A stretch of DNA of 64,000 nt from S5-327 sp965200975 (GCA_965200975.1 OZ241740.1:1612001-1676000); one strand, 5' to 3'. Counted from the first letter of the stretch, positions 9,198 to 17,572 are shown. Numbers and translations: made by a program. Notes: a model not told the origin generated them from the sequence alone.

Positions 9198-9326
9198 GCG
9201 CCCTCGCCTTCCCTGCGCTCTCCCAATGTCCCCCGCTGGAGGCTGCCCTCCGGCGGGGCTTGCTTCGTCCGAGAGAGCGTTGCTCTGCTCCCCAGGCCCT
9301 CTGGCTCTCTTGCGGCTTGGCGCGTT

Positions 9327-9736
9327 CTAGACGCCGTAAACGCGTTCGGGAGCGACGTAGATGAAGACGCTCTTATCCGATTTCATCGCCGAGGCGAAGT
9401 CGGCCCAGGAGCTCAGCGAACGCCCCGCAGCCTCGTTGGCGGCGGCGAGCTTTGCAAGCAGCTCCTCTTCGGCGGTGTCGCCAAATCCCTGAGCCGTCGC
9501 CGGGCCTTCGACAGTGACATAGTGGCGAGTGTCGGGTTTGATGACCGTTACGACGCAGCGGGAGCCTCGGCGGATGTTGCGCGCCTTGCTAGTGCGTTCG
9601 CTCGAGACGAACGCCATGCCGCCGTCGAGCGGCCCGGCGCTGACCACTGTAGACTGGCCCGCCCGGAGCGTGCGATAGTCGTTACGATAGCCATGTGGTT
9701 CTCTTCCAGAAAGGGGAGCGCTTCGTTGTAATCCAA
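9327..9736 (-). pseudogene. PPOX-class (pyridoxamine-phosphate-oxidase-fold) gene with a -1 frameshift
   Basis: A TTG at 9736, behind AGGAGA, opens the N-terminus LDYNEALPFLEENHMAIV, then TTIARSGRA. The conserved continuation (VSAGPLDGGMAFVSSERTSK, then ARNIRRG and RHYVTVEGPA) lies in another frame of the same strand and ends with the TAG at 9327-9329. The total length of 410 bases is one short of a whole number of codons. Restoring one base at about 9660, within the run cgcccggagcg/ggcccgcc, would give RAQSTVVSAGPL and a 136-residue protein. This family binds FMN or F420 and reduces small molecules. Either the gene is decayed or a base is missing from the assembly. Confidence 0.75.
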
Positions 9737-9855
9737 GGGTCGTCTCCTATTGGGTGAATCGGGGTAGAATCCCCCAAAGCCGGGGCGTCCAGCCTCAAGC
9801 CCGGCAGTATAGCAGCGCGAGGACGCGCAGGCAGTCCGGCGCCGCCGGCGCAACT

Positions 9856-10347
9856 ATGACCATTCGACTCGCAACCGAGAGCGACTTGCCCGCCATCGTG
9901 GCCATCTACAACGCCGCGGTGCCCGGACGCATGGCCACCGGCGACCTCGAGCCGGTTACGGTTGACTCTCGCCGCGACTGGTTTCACGCTCACTCGCCCG
10001 ACCGGCGCCCCGTGTGGGTCGACGAGCGGGACGGCGTCCTGGCGGGCTGGCTCAGCCTCGGAACGTTCTACCCTCGAGCCGCATGGGACCGCACGGCTGA
10101 GGTTAGCGTGTACATCGCGCCCGACTGGCGCCGACGAGGGGTCGCTGCAAGCCTGCTGCGTCATGCGGAGGCAGCGTCTCCCGTGCTGGGCGTACACGTG
10201 CTGGTAGGGCTGATCTTCGGTCACAACGATCCCAGCCTTGGGCTATTCCAGAGCGCCGGGTTCGAAGTCTGGGGGCGCATGCCCTTCGTAGTAGAACTCG
10301 ACAGCGTGCTGCGGGACATCGTTATCGTCGGGCGACAGCTTACGTGA
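9856..10347 (+). CDS. GNAT N-acetyltransferase, phosphinothricin/methionine-sulfone acetyltransferase type
   Basis: The 163-residue protein follows the layout of the MnaT/Pat group of GNAT acetyltransferases: IRLATESDLPAIVAIYNAAV at the N-terminus, GWLSLGTFYPRAAWDRTAEV in the core, and the acetyl-CoA pyrophosphate loop RRRGVAASLL. The C-terminus has NDPSLGLFQSAGFEVWG. Members acetylate the amino group of amino-acid analogues. ATG 9856 is chosen because the family N-terminus starts there; the upstream open frame is antisense to the PPOX gene. It converges on the LigB-type gene with a gap of 10 bp. Confidence 0.88.
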   Translation: MTIRLATESDLPAIVAIYNAAVPGRMATGDLEPVTVDSRRDWFHAHSPDRRPVWVDERDGVLAGWLSLGTFYPRAAWDRTAEVSVYIAPDWRRRGVAASLLRHAEAASPVLGVHVLVGLIFGHNDPSLGLFQSAGFEVWGRMPFVVELDSVLRDIVIVGRQLT

Positions 10348-10357
10348 GGCGTCCGAA

Positions 10358-11314
10358 CTACGACCAGAGGCCGAACGTGAGGCCGTGGCCGGTGCCTGCG
10401 AGGGAGCGGTAGCACGGCAGGTAGTCCACGAGCGTCATACGGCCAGGGGCCATGGCGCCGGCGACCGCCACCCAGTTAAGCGTCTCGGGCGTGCCGGGCG
10501 CCTTGTTGAGGCGCTCTTTCTCGAGCGACGACAACACGTCGACATCGCCGCTCTCCAGAGCGCCGATCACGCGCCGGTCGAGCTCTTCGTCGATAATCTG
10601 GTGGCTGAGCCCGCCCGAGGCCATCACCACGACGCGGGCGTCGACGCTCCACGACTCGACCGCGTCGCGGAAGGCTTGGCCAAGCCCGTAGCAGCGCGCC
10701 GAGGTCGCCTGGTAAGGCAGGTAGCGGCTCACCATAAACGGCACGACGGGCGTGGCCGCGCCGTCGAGGATGTAGTCGTAGGCGAACGCGAACGCATCGT
10801 CGAGCGCGTAGCCCTCCCTGACGCCGTCGCAGCAGCCGACGTCGAACCCCGCCTCGTTCATCGCGACAATGAGGTGGTTGGCGAGGTCCGGGCGCCCCGG
10901 CCTGTCGCTCATAGTGGGCTTGGGGCGCTCCTCGTTCGAACGGAAGCGGACGTCGGGATCAAACTCGCCTCGCTGAGCGACGGGGTGGGCGGCGGCGCGC
11001 ATCACGCCGAACACTGTGCGGCTGTCGTCGCTGAAGACGCGATGGGGGTTGCTGATGACGACGAGCACATCGGGTTCGGCCTGCCTGAGCGCGGCGCGGA
11101 GTTCACCGAGCGCGGCGTGGGCTGCAGCGTGACGTTCGCGCTGCTTTTCGATGCGGATCTGCTCCTCGATGTCCGGCGGGGCCGACTCGAGCAGGCTCTG
11201 GTAGTCGAAGCGGGGGTCGCGCGTGTCGGCGTCACCAAGCCGCGCCCAGTCCTCAGGCTGCGTCTGAATCGATGGCCCGTGGGAGCTTCCTATGCCAAGA
11301 ACGAGCTTCGCCAT
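10358..11314 (-). CDS. class III extradiol ring-cleavage dioxygenase, LigB type
   Basis: The 318-residue protein matches the LigB superfamily of class III extradiol dioxygenases, which bind Fe(II) through two His and a Glu. Its N-terminal IGSSHGPS holds the usual first His (His12), VLVVISNPHRVF the second, and VVVMASGGLSHQIIDEELD the conserved C-terminal segment. LigB proteins such as protocatechuate 4,5-dioxygenase usually work with a small LigA subunit, but no ligA is next to this gene; some family members act without one. A GAGGAGG precedes ATG 11314. A PobA-type hydroxylase about 26 kb away could supply protocatechuate, which is only an inference. Confidence 0.88.
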   Translation of the reverse strand: MAKLVLGIGSSHGPSIQTQPEDWARLGDADTRDPRFDYQSLLESAPPDIEEQIRIEKQRERHAAAHAALGELRAALRQAEPDVLVVISNPHRVFSDDSRTVFGVMRAAAHPVAQRGEFDPDVRFRSNEERPKPTMSDRPGRPDLANHLIVAMNEAGFDVGCCDGVREGYALDDAFAFAYDYILDGAATPVVPFMVSRYLPYQATSARCYGLGQAFRDAVESWSVDARVVVMASGGLSHQIIDEELDRRVIGALESGDVDVLSSLEKERLNKAPGTPETLNWVAVAGAMAPGRMTLVDYLPCYRSLAGTGHGLTFGLWS

Positions 11315-11416
11315 AGCCGGCCTCCTCGCTTCGCGCGGTTCGGAGCGTCGTAACGCTGCCGGAAGCATAAGCGCTGCAGGAACGGCGCGCAAAGCGCGAC
11401 GCGGCAAAGGCGAGCG

Positions 11417-11653
11417 TTACAGGCGGCAGTTGGCGGCTCCGATGAGCTCCCTTATGCGCGCGGTGCTCTCCCGTATGCGCGCATCGCCCTCCTGTATGTC
11501 CGCGCGGATAGCTCGCATCTGCGCCTCGTGTTCAGCGTCGCGCCGCGCCCGCTGGGCGTCGCGCTGCTCCTGCTGATCGATCATCAAGTCCACCGCTTGC
11601 GACAAGCTGCTGATCGCTCTCGCAAGCCGGGCCATGCCGCTCTCTGAATTCAT
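11417..11653 (-). CDS. small coiled-coil protein, tandem copy 3 (short form)
   Basis: This 78-residue protein is the last, in transcription order, of three tandem paralogues. It starts MNSESGMARLARAISSLSQ behind AGAGGAGC, followed by a charged helix rich in Gln, Arg, Asp and Ala (QQEQRDAQRARRDAEHEAQM). It has only two 7-residue ARIREST/ARIRELI units and ends LIGAANCRL. The composition predicts a continuous coiled coil with no membrane segment. No family is recognised. It differs from copy 2 mainly by lacking the ILVIRAN insert, one heptad, and the VMQAEITRLDSGS tail. Confidence 0.65.
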   Translation of the reverse strand: MNSESGMARLARAISSLSQAVDLMIDQQEQRDAQRARRDAEHEAQMRAIRADIQEGDARIRESTARIRELIGAANCRL

Positions 11654-11741
11654 CGATGCTCCTCTACGGCGGAGGAGATCTCCGCGCTGACAGTAACAGC
11701 GTAGTCGGCCCGTCGCCTGCGCGGAAGGCAATGCGGTTGGT

Positions 11742-12050
11742 TCACGATCCGGAGTCCAAACGAGTGATTTCGGCCTGCATCACATTGACGGCTCCGATGA
11801 GCTCCCGTATGCGCGCGGTGTGCTCCCGTATGCGCGCGGTGTGCTCCCGTATGCGCGCATCGCCCTCCTGTATGTTCGCGCGGATAACGAGTATGTCCGC
11901 GCGGATAGCTTGCATCTGCGCCTCGTGTTCAGCGTCGCGCCGCGCCCGCTGGGCGTCGCGCTGCTCCTGCTGATCGATCATCAAGTCCACCGCTTGCGAC
12001 AAGCTGCTGATCGCTCTCGCAAGCCGGGCCATGCCGCTCTCTGAATTCAT
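11742..12050 (-). CDS. small coiled-coil protein, tandem copy 2
   Basis: This 102-residue protein is the middle copy. It opens MNSESGMARLARAISSLSQA and continues as a long charged helix. It has three successive 7-residue units ARIREHT, ARIREHT, ARIRELI and ends VMQAEITRLDSGS. The start at 12050 is set by AGAGGAGC just upstream; the longer frame reads through the intergenic copy. The gene and its upstream spacer are almost identical to the neighbouring copy over 397 bp. Function is unknown; heptads imply self-association or a partner helix. Confidence 0.65.
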   Translation of the reverse strand: MNSESGMARLARAISSLSQAVDLMIDQQEQRDAQRARRDAEHEAQMQAIRADILVIRANIQEGDARIREHTARIREHTARIRELIGAVNVMQAEITRLDSGS

Positions 12051-12138
12051 CGATGCTCCTCTACGGCGGAGGAGATCTCCGCGCTGACAGTAACAGCGTA
12101 GTCGGCCCGTCGCCTGCGCGGAAGGCAATGCGGTTGGT

Positions 12139-12468
12139 TCACGATCCGGAGTCCAAACGAGTGATTTCGGCCTGCATCACATTGACGGCTCCGATGAGCT
12201 CCCGTATGCGCGCGGTGTGCTCCCGTATGCGCGCGGTGTGCTCCCGTATGCGCGCATCGCCCTCCTGTATGTTCGCGCGGATAACGAGTATGTCCGCGCG
12301 GATAGCTTGCATCTGCGCCTCGTGTTCAGCGTCGCGTCGCGCCCGCTGGGCGTCGCGCTGCGCCTGCTGGGCATCGCGCTCCTCCTGCTGATCGATCATC
12401 AATTCCATCGCCTGCGACAAGCTGCTGATCGCTCTCGCAAGCCGGGCCATGCCGTTCTCTGAAGTCAT
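12139..12468 (-). CDS. small coiled-coil protein, tandem copy 1 (long form)
   Basis: This 109-residue protein is the first transcribed copy, starting MTSENGMARLARAISSLSQA behind AGAGGAGC. It contains an extra 7-residue unit relative to copy 2 in the Gln/Arg/Asp-rich part (EERDAQQAQRDAQRARRD) but shares the ARIREHT heptads and the LDSGS end. All three genes have their own ribosome-binding site. The region upstream (12469-12638) separates it from a divergent oxidoreductase gene and must hold promoters for both. No family is recognised. Confidence 0.65.
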   Translation of the reverse strand: MTSENGMARLARAISSLSQAMELMIDQQEERDAQQAQRDAQRARRDAEHEAQMQAIRADILVIRANIQEGDARIREHTARIREHTARIRELIGAVNVMQAEITRLDSGS

Positions 12469-12638
12469 CGATGCTCCTCTGCGGCGGAGAAAGGCTCCGC
12501 GCTGACAGTAACAGCGTAGTCGGCCCGACGAGGCGGGGGCAAGCGGCTGATGGCCGAATGGCGCAGGAATGCTGCGCCGGTCGGTGCTATCCTGCGCCCG
12601 CATTCGGAACGCGACGGCGTCGTGGCAGGAGGAAGCGT

Positions 12639-13850
12639 ATGACAACGGAGAACTCGCCCGTGCTTGGTGTTGGCGTTATCGGGCTTGGCGGCGCAGCCGT
12701 CGCGATGATCCCCAAGTTCGCGTTCAACCCCCGCTTCAGGGTCGCAGGGGCCGCGGACTTGGACGAGGAGATCCTCGGCAAGTTCGCCCGGGACTTCCCG
12801 GACGCCGACACGTACACGAGCGCCGAAGAGCTCTGCAAGAACCCCAAGGTCAACCTGGTCTACATCGCCACTCCAAACAACCTGCATACCCTCCACTGCG
12901 AAATGGCGATGTCGCACGGGAAGCACGTGCTCATCGAAAAGCCGATGACCGTGAACGTGGAAGAGGGCGTCAGCCTTGTGGAGTCGTCGAAGCGGAACGG
13001 GGTGCTGCTCGGTGTGAACGTGAAGCACAGCTTCGAGCCGCGCGTGCTCCGCGTGCGCGAGATGGCGCGGACGGGCGAGTTCGGCGAACTGCGCATGATC
13101 AACAACTGGCGGTACCAGGACTGGCTGTACCGCCCACGGTCGACTGAGGAGCGCACGCCCGGGCCAGGCGGCGGCATCCTGTGGCGTCAGGGGCCGCACC
13201 AGTTCGACATCATCCGCACGATAGCCGGCGGCATGGCGCGCAGCGTGCGCGGCGGCGCCAGCACATGGGACCCTGCCCGCGGCGTTCCCGGCGCGCACGC
13301 CGCTTTCGTCGAGTTCGAGACCGGCTGCATCGCCACCGCCGTTTACAGCGGCTACGACCACTGGGACTCCACCGAACTGGTGCATGGCGTCGGACACGAG
13401 GGGGTGCATCCCGACCCGAGCAAGCACGCAGCCGCGCGGCGCGAGCTCGCCGAGGCGCCCAGCGCCGACTGGGAAGACGAGGCCGCACGATCGGAGCGGT
13501 ACGGCCTAGGCCGGGCCGACCGTATGCTCGAGCCGCCCGGTCCGTCGCGCGCGGGATGGCTGCTCGGCGGCCCGTGGCTCGTAAGCTTCGACCGCGCCGA
13601 CGTCCGCCTCACGCCGGAGGGGCTCGTCGTCTATGGCGACCGCGAACGAACGGAGATCCCGCTGGTGACCTACGAGGATGGGCGCGACGGGCGCATCAAC
13701 ACGTACTACGACGCCATCGTTGGCGACCGCCCCCTGCCCGCCGACGGCGCGTGGGGCAACGCGACGCTGGAGCTGCTGCTGGCGATCGAGGAGTCCGGCA
13801 AGCAGCGCAAGGAGATGTTCCTGCAGCACCAGACCCCGACGATCGACTAG
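12639..13850 (+). CDS. Gfo/Idh/MocA family NAD(P)-dependent oxidoreductase
   Basis: The 403-residue protein has an N-terminal Rossmann fold (VLGVGVIGLGGAAVAMIPKF) and the EKP motif (HGKHVLIEKPMTVNVEEG), whose Lys is catalytic in this family. A C-terminal alpha/beta domain carries GGGILWRQGPHQFDIIRTI. The overall pattern is close to dihydrodiol dehydrogenases such as the phthalate-cis-dihydrodiol type, but sugar or inositol substrates cannot be excluded. AGGAGG precedes ATG 12639. The gene is followed 114 bp later by an ornithine-cyclodeaminase-like gene in the same direction. Confidence 0.9.
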   Translation: MTTENSPVLGVGVIGLGGAAVAMIPKFAFNPRFRVAGAADLDEEILGKFARDFPDADTYTSAEELCKNPKVNLVYIATPNNLHTLHCEMAMSHGKHVLIEKPMTVNVEEGVSLVESSKRNGVLLGVNVKHSFEPRVLRVREMARTGEFGELRMINNWRYQDWLYRPRSTEERTPGPGGGILWRQGPHQFDIIRTIAGGMARSVRGGASTWDPARGVPGAHAAFVEFETGCIATAVYSGYDHWDSTELVHGVGHEGVHPDPSKHAAARRELAEAPSADWEDEAARSERYGLGRADRMLEPPGPSRAGWLLGGPWLVSFDRADVRLTPEGLVVYGDRERTEIPLVTYEDGRDGRINTYYDAIVGDRPLPADGAWGNATLELLLAIEESGKQRKEMFLQHQTPTID

Positions 13851-13964
13851 ACCGCCTTCAACACCCCCTTGGGAGCAAGACCTCCCTGGGAGAGCGCCCC
13901 TGAGCCCTCTTGCGACAGCGGGAAGGACAGAGGGAAAGAATGCAAAGGATGCAATGGAGGAGCC

Positions 13965-15077
13965 ATGCTGTTCATCGACAACCCAACTGTAGAGCGGCTG
14001 CTGCCGATGGCCGACTGCATCGAAGCGCAGGACCACGCTTTTCGCGGCTTGCCCACCGGCGAGTCGGTCCACCGCCCCCGCATCGACCTGTACATGCCGG
14101 CGGAGCGTCCGGACGGCTACTACCGCTGGGGCACGATGGAGGGCGCGAGCGACGCTCTCGGCGTGTTCGCCATTCGGATGAAGTCCGACATCCTCTACTG
14201 GCCGCGGGACGAGCACGGGTTCTGGAAGGAAGAGAAGTACTGCATCGAGCCGGGCACGTACTGCGGGCTGATTATGCTGTTCAGCACGCGCAACGGCGAG
14301 CCGCTCGCAATGATTAACGACGGCATCCTCCAGCATATGCGCGTGGGAGGCGGCGCCGGCCTCGGCGTGAAGTACCTCTCGCGTTCCGACTCACAGACCG
14401 TCGGCATGCTCGGCTCCGGCGGGATGGCGCGCACTTACCTCGAGGCGTTCTCTGTGGTGCGCGACATCCGGCGGGTGAAGGTGTTCAGTCCCACCAAGGC
14501 GAACCGCGAGCGGTACGCGGAGGAGATGTCCGCTAAGCTCGAACTCGAGGTTACGGCGGTCGACACGCCGGAGGCGGCTGTGGAGGGGGTCGACATCGTA
14601 GCCGCGTGCACGAACGCGATGGAGCCGGCGCTGAAGGGCGTATGGCTTGAGCGCGGCCAGCACGCCACCGACGTCCGCGGAGAGCTCGACGCCGAGGTGT
14701 TCGCCCGCGCCGACGTGATCGTGAAACAGGGCGTGGCGCACTCTCGCCCAAGGGGCGAGGACATCCGCAGTATGGGCGACGGCTACAACCGTGGCGACTA
14801 CATCGGCGGGACGGAAGAGCAGAAGCAGCGCCTCCCCGCCCGTCTGCGCGAGGCCCGCGTGGGCGCCGGCGGCGACGACGCGACGCCGACGTTCAACGAC
14901 CTCGCCGGGGGGCTGGTGCGGCGCAACTCGCGGGACGACATCACACTCTACCTGAACTCCGGCAACCAGGGGCTGCAGTTCGCCGCAGTCGGCGCCGCCG
15001 TCTACCAGAAGGCGAAAGCCGAGGGTGCCGGCCGCGAACTCCCCACGGAGTGGTTCCTGCAAGACATTCGGGATTAA
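13965..15077 (+). CDS. ornithine cyclodeaminase / mu-crystallin family protein
   Basis: The 370-residue protein has the ornithine-cyclodeaminase/mu-crystallin pattern. An N-terminal part has RMKSDI and GEPLAMINDGILQHMRVGGGAG, which contains the substrate-contact Arg and the helix that leads to the nucleotide site. An NAD-binding part follows with VGMLGSGGMARTYLEAF. Members include cyclodeaminases, ketimine reductases and alanine dehydrogenases; the 22-residue insertion near WPRDEHGFWKEEKYC differs from the classical enzyme. GGAGGA lies just ahead of ATG 13965. It may act with the upstream Gfo/Idh/MocA enzyme. Confidence 0.87.
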   Translation: MLFIDNPTVERLLPMADCIEAQDHAFRGLPTGESVHRPRIDLYMPAERPDGYYRWGTMEGASDALGVFAIRMKSDILYWPRDEHGFWKEEKYCIEPGTYCGLIMLFSTRNGEPLAMINDGILQHMRVGGGAGLGVKYLSRSDSQTVGMLGSGGMARTYLEAFSVVRDIRRVKVFSPTKANRERYAEEMSAKLELEVTAVDTPEAAVEGVDIVAACTNAMEPALKGVWLERGQHATDVRGELDAEVFARADVIVKQGVAHSRPRGEDIRSMGDGYNRGDYIGGTEEQKQRLPARLREARVGAGGDDATPTFNDLAGGLVRRNSRDDITLYLNSGNQGLQFAAVGAAVYQKAKAEGAGRELPTEWFLQDIRD

Positions 15078-15139
15078 GCGGGCGGGGCGCGGCGCGACGC
15101 CCCCCTTTTGCCGTCCCGCGCCGCTCGGGCATGCTGCCG

Positions 15140-15235
15140 GTTCGCAGAGCAGGCCGGTTGGCGCGCGATAGCGGTAGGCGGGAGCGTCGGCGCCGCGCGC
15201 TGCCGGGAGAGCATCCGATCACCCAGACCCCCTTG
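15140..15235. repeat. dispersed intergenic hairpin repeat, single copy
   Basis: The stretch ggcgcgcgatagcggtaggc through cgggagagcatccgatcac and cagacccc matches the inverted form of the repeat at 6631-6852. It fills much of the 368-bp gap between the cyclodeaminase-like gene and the radical SAM gene. No gene is visible in that gap. Confidence 0.7.
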
Positions 15236-15408
15236 GCGATGCGCGACCGGGGGCGCGCACTTCCGGTTATTTTTGAGGGCCTCGCCTTGCCCTCCCCGCC
15301 CCTCCCCGACGCGCGCGCCGGCAGGCGCCATGTAGCGCGTGCTTCCCCTTTGCCGTGCGGCGGCGCTGCCGCGTCACCAACCGCTTGCGCCGTCATGCAG
15401 ACGCTTGG

Positions 15409-15431
15409 TATATGTTTCAGAACATATGTTC
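15409..15431 (+). promoter_or_regulatory. LexA-type SOS box overlapping a -10-like element
   Basis: GAACATATGTTC at 15420-15431 is a perfect 12-base palindrome and fits GAAC-N4-GTTC, the core of the LexA/DinR box of Gram-positive bacteria. A -10-like TATATG lies at 15409-15414, with TTGCGC 18 bp further upstream. The palindrome would thus cover the transcription start, where a repressor would block it. The Shine-Dalgarno of the radical SAM gene follows at 15436-15440. Binding by LexA is inferred; no lexA gene is in the window. Confidence 0.7.
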
Positions 15432-15445
15432 CTATGGAGGCCCCC

Positions 15446-16798
15446 ATGCTGATTCAGCGCGCGCCCGACGTTTACGAGAAGCTCCAGCATCTCGGAGGCA
15501 TGGCGACCGACGACATCCTCGCGCCGCCGTCGAAGCTCGATAGCGCCGCGCCGAGGCCCGACTGGAGCGGCATCGCGGCGCGGGGCGGCGTCACGCCGCA
15601 CGCGGGCGTCTACCGCGCCGCGATGCCCAACGGCAAGCGCATCTCCCTGATGAGGGTGATGTTCACCGACCACTGCATTATGGACTGCCACTACTGCCCC
15701 AACTCCTACTGGGTTCCGCGCAAGCGGTACGGGTTCAAGGTGGACGAGCTGGCGAAGCTCTTCGACGAGCTCCACAGCCGCCAGACGGTCGACGGCCTCT
15801 TCCTGAGCTCCGGCATCTTCAAGGACCCGAACGCCACGCAAGAGCGTCTGCTGAACGTCGTGGAGGCTATCCGCACGCGCTACAAGTTCAGAGGCTACAT
15901 ACACCTGAAGGTGATGCCCGGCACGAACGAGAACGCGCTCATCGAGGCGGGGCAGCGGCTCGGCACGCGCCTCTCTATCAATATGGAGTCGCCCTCCCGC
16001 GAGCATCTCAAGCGCGTCAGCGGGATGAAGGATTTCGACAACGGGATCGTCGCGCCGATGCGCCGCATCAGCGAGCTGATGCAGGAGACTTACGGCGGCG
16101 CGGTGGGCCAGGCCACCCAGCTGGTGGTGGGCGCCGCAAACGAGTCGGACAGAGACATCTACTCGCGGATGCGCAGCCTTTACGGGGAGTTCGGGTTCAA
16201 GCGCGTCTACTACTCCGCGTTCCGTCCGGTGCGCTACACGCCGCTCGAAGAGCATCCGCCCACTCCGCGCATCCGCGAGCACCGCCTCTACCAGCTCGAC
16301 TGGCTGTCGCGCATCTACGGCTACGAGGAGCAGGAGGTCGCGCCGGCCTTCGACGCGGGCGGCTTCCTCGAACTGCGCGCCGACCCCAAGCTGATGATCG
16401 CGGCGAGCAATCTCGACCGCTTCCCGGTCGACGTCAACCAGGCGGCGGAGCGCGATCTCCTGCGCGTCCCCGGGGTCGGGCCGACCGCCGCGCAGCGGAT
16501 CGTCCGGCAGCGCCGGGAGCGCTCGATCACCCGGAGGCAGGAGCTGGCGGCGATGGGCGTCGTGTTGAAGCGCGCCATGCCCTTCCTGCGGTTCCCCGGA
16601 CACAAGCCCACGCCTGCGAAGCAGGGCGAGCTGCGCCTCTTCGAGGAGCCTGCGCACCCCGAGGCGTCGTACCCCGCAAGGGAAAGCGCCGCGAAGCGCA
16701 CCCTCGACCTCCACGCGCGCCACGCGCCGTCGGGGTGCGCGTCCTGCCCGCTCAACCCGGGAACATGCGGCATGCCCTCCGGCGCTGCCGCCGCTTAG
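15446..16798 (+). CDS. putative DNA modification/repair radical SAM protein
   Basis: The 450-residue protein belongs to the radical SAM family known as the putative DNA modification/repair group (TIGR03916 type), whose members are often next to an unusual uracil-DNA-glycosylase-family gene. The [4Fe-4S] motif is CIMDCHYC (Cys77, Cys81, Cys84) and the barrel continues to about residue 300. A helix-hairpin-helix LLRVPGVGPTAAQRIV supports DNA contact. Near the C-terminus CASCPLNPGTC (Cys431, 434, 441) could hold another metal. ATG 15446 follows GGAGG by five bases; an upstream ATG (15434) lacks a ribosome-binding site. The LexA-like box upstream independently suggests induction by DNA damage. 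No glycosylase gene is adjacent here. Confidence 0.9.
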   Translation: MLIQRAPDVYEKLQHLGGMATDDILAPPSKLDSAAPRPDWSGIAARGGVTPHAGVYRAAMPNGKRISLMRVMFTDHCIMDCHYCPNSYWVPRKRYGFKVDELAKLFDELHSRQTVDGLFLSSGIFKDPNATQERLLNVVEAIRTRYKFRGYIHLKVMPGTNENALIEAGQRLGTRLSINMESPSREHLKRVSGMKDFDNGIVAPMRRISELMQETYGGAVGQATQLVVGAANESDRDIYSRMRSLYGEFGFKRVYYSAFRPVRYTPLEEHPPTPRIREHRLYQLDWLSRIYGYEEQEVAPAFDAGGFLELRADPKLMIAASNLDRFPVDVNQAAERDLLRVPGVGPTAAQRIVRQRRERSITRRQELAAMGVVLKRAMPFLRFPGHKPTPAKQGELRLFEEPAHPEASYPARESAAKRTLDLHARHAPSGCASCPLNPGTCGMPSGAAAA

Positions 16799-16844
16799 GG
16801 GGTGTGGGTATAATCCGCAAACTGCGAACAGGAGCCGCCTTCGT

Positions 16845-17297
16845 ATGGGCGCATTTCACACCCCAATCGCCCTGAGCAGCCTTGACGCCGAGGAGTGGGA
16901 GACCATGGACGCCCTGGTCGACACGGGCGCCGCTATCTCCTCCGCTCCGGCGTCGATCCTCCACAGCCTGGGAGTAGCCACGCTTTTCAGGCAGGAGTTC
17001 ACGCTTGCCGACGGGCGCACGCGAGATATAGAGCTCGGCCATGCCTGGCTCCGCATCGGCGAGCGTCAGGTAATCACGCTCGTCGTCTTCAACGAGGAGG
17101 GCTCGGAGCCCATCCTCGGCGCCTTGGCCCTCGAGGCCCTCTTCCTCGGCGCCGACCCGGTAAACCAGCGGCTCATTCCGGTGCGGGCTTGGCTGGCGGA
17201 AGCGAGGCTAGCGCCAGCTCTCCGGGCGGCGGACTTGGGTAGGAAGCGGCCACAGCGAATGCGGAGAGCGGGCAGCGTGCCGAGCGCATCAAGGTAG
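16845..17297 (+). CDS. retropepsin-like clan AA aspartic protease
   Basis: The 150-residue protein resembles single-domain bacterial clan AA aspartic proteases. The catalytic-type triad DTGA is in MDALVDTGAAISSAP (Asp26 region), and the later ILGALALEALFLGADPVNQR matches the second conserved segment (ILG followed by a hydrophobic helix). Such proteins must dimerise to form an active site. The last 30 residues are Arg-rich and probably unstructured. AGGAG is present upstream of ATG 16845. It lies 46 bp downstream of the radical SAM gene and could be in the same transcript, which ends at the hairpin after it. Confidence 0.82.
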   Translation: MGAFHTPIALSSLDAEEWETMDALVDTGAAISSAPASILHSLGVATLFRQEFTLADGRTRDIELGHAWLRIGERQVITLVVFNEEGSEPILGALALEALFLGADPVNQRLIPVRAWLAEARLAPALRAADLGRKRPQRMRRAGSVPSASR

Positions 17298-17572
17298 GCC
17301 TGCTGCCGCGTCGGCCTGCCGGAGTCGCTTGGGTTATGATGTCTATGCCACCCCAGCGGTTGACGCCGCTGGCTCGACGTCCCCGCCTACGCGGGGGCGT
17401 TTATTTTTGGGCGCGCGACGCCCCCTACCCGTCGGCCTAGACCCGCGCCACCGCCGACGCGATGCACGACTCCATCCGCGCGATTAGCTCGCGGTTGGCG
17501 CTCACCAGCGCAAGCGGTTGATTTTGATGCGGGCGGCGGCTTCGTTCGCCACTGGCCTAACGCTGCGCAATC
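17298..17572. other. intergenic region with a possible 3' gene remnant on the minus strand
   Basis: Besides the terminator, the minus strand from 17508 to 17437 encodes the tail LVSANRELIARMESCIASAV with a stop TAG, and the frame stays open upstream for several codons. It reads like a real C-terminus and could be a remnant of a lost gene. No start or longer frame is seen, so this is tentative. Confidence 0.25.
17377..17408 (+). terminator. rho-independent terminator after the protease gene
   Basis: ACGTCCCCGC-CTAC-GCGGGGGCGT forms a strong stem with one T-G wobble and is followed by TTATTTTT. A second stem, CCAGCGG/CCGCTGG at 17353-17372, precedes it. It ends the rightward radical SAM/protease unit before the leftward bicupin gene. 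Confidence 0.8.

Larger units (their letters stand above)
11494..12480. repeat. 397-bp tandem duplication carrying the coiled-coil genes
   Basis: Units 11494-11890 and 11891-12287 align with an offset of exactly 397 bp and few differences. A third partial unit continues to about 12480 with a 21-bp insertion, making its offset 418 bp. Inside each unit the 21-bp word around cccgtatgcgcgcggtgtgct repeats two to three times and encodes the heptads. The spacers are as similar as the genes, which points to recent duplication or gene conversion. Confidence 0.9.

Noticed and set aside
11494..12480. CRISPR-like array
   Set aside because: The repeats are 21 bp and 397 bp, in-frame and coding, without unique spacers of regular length.
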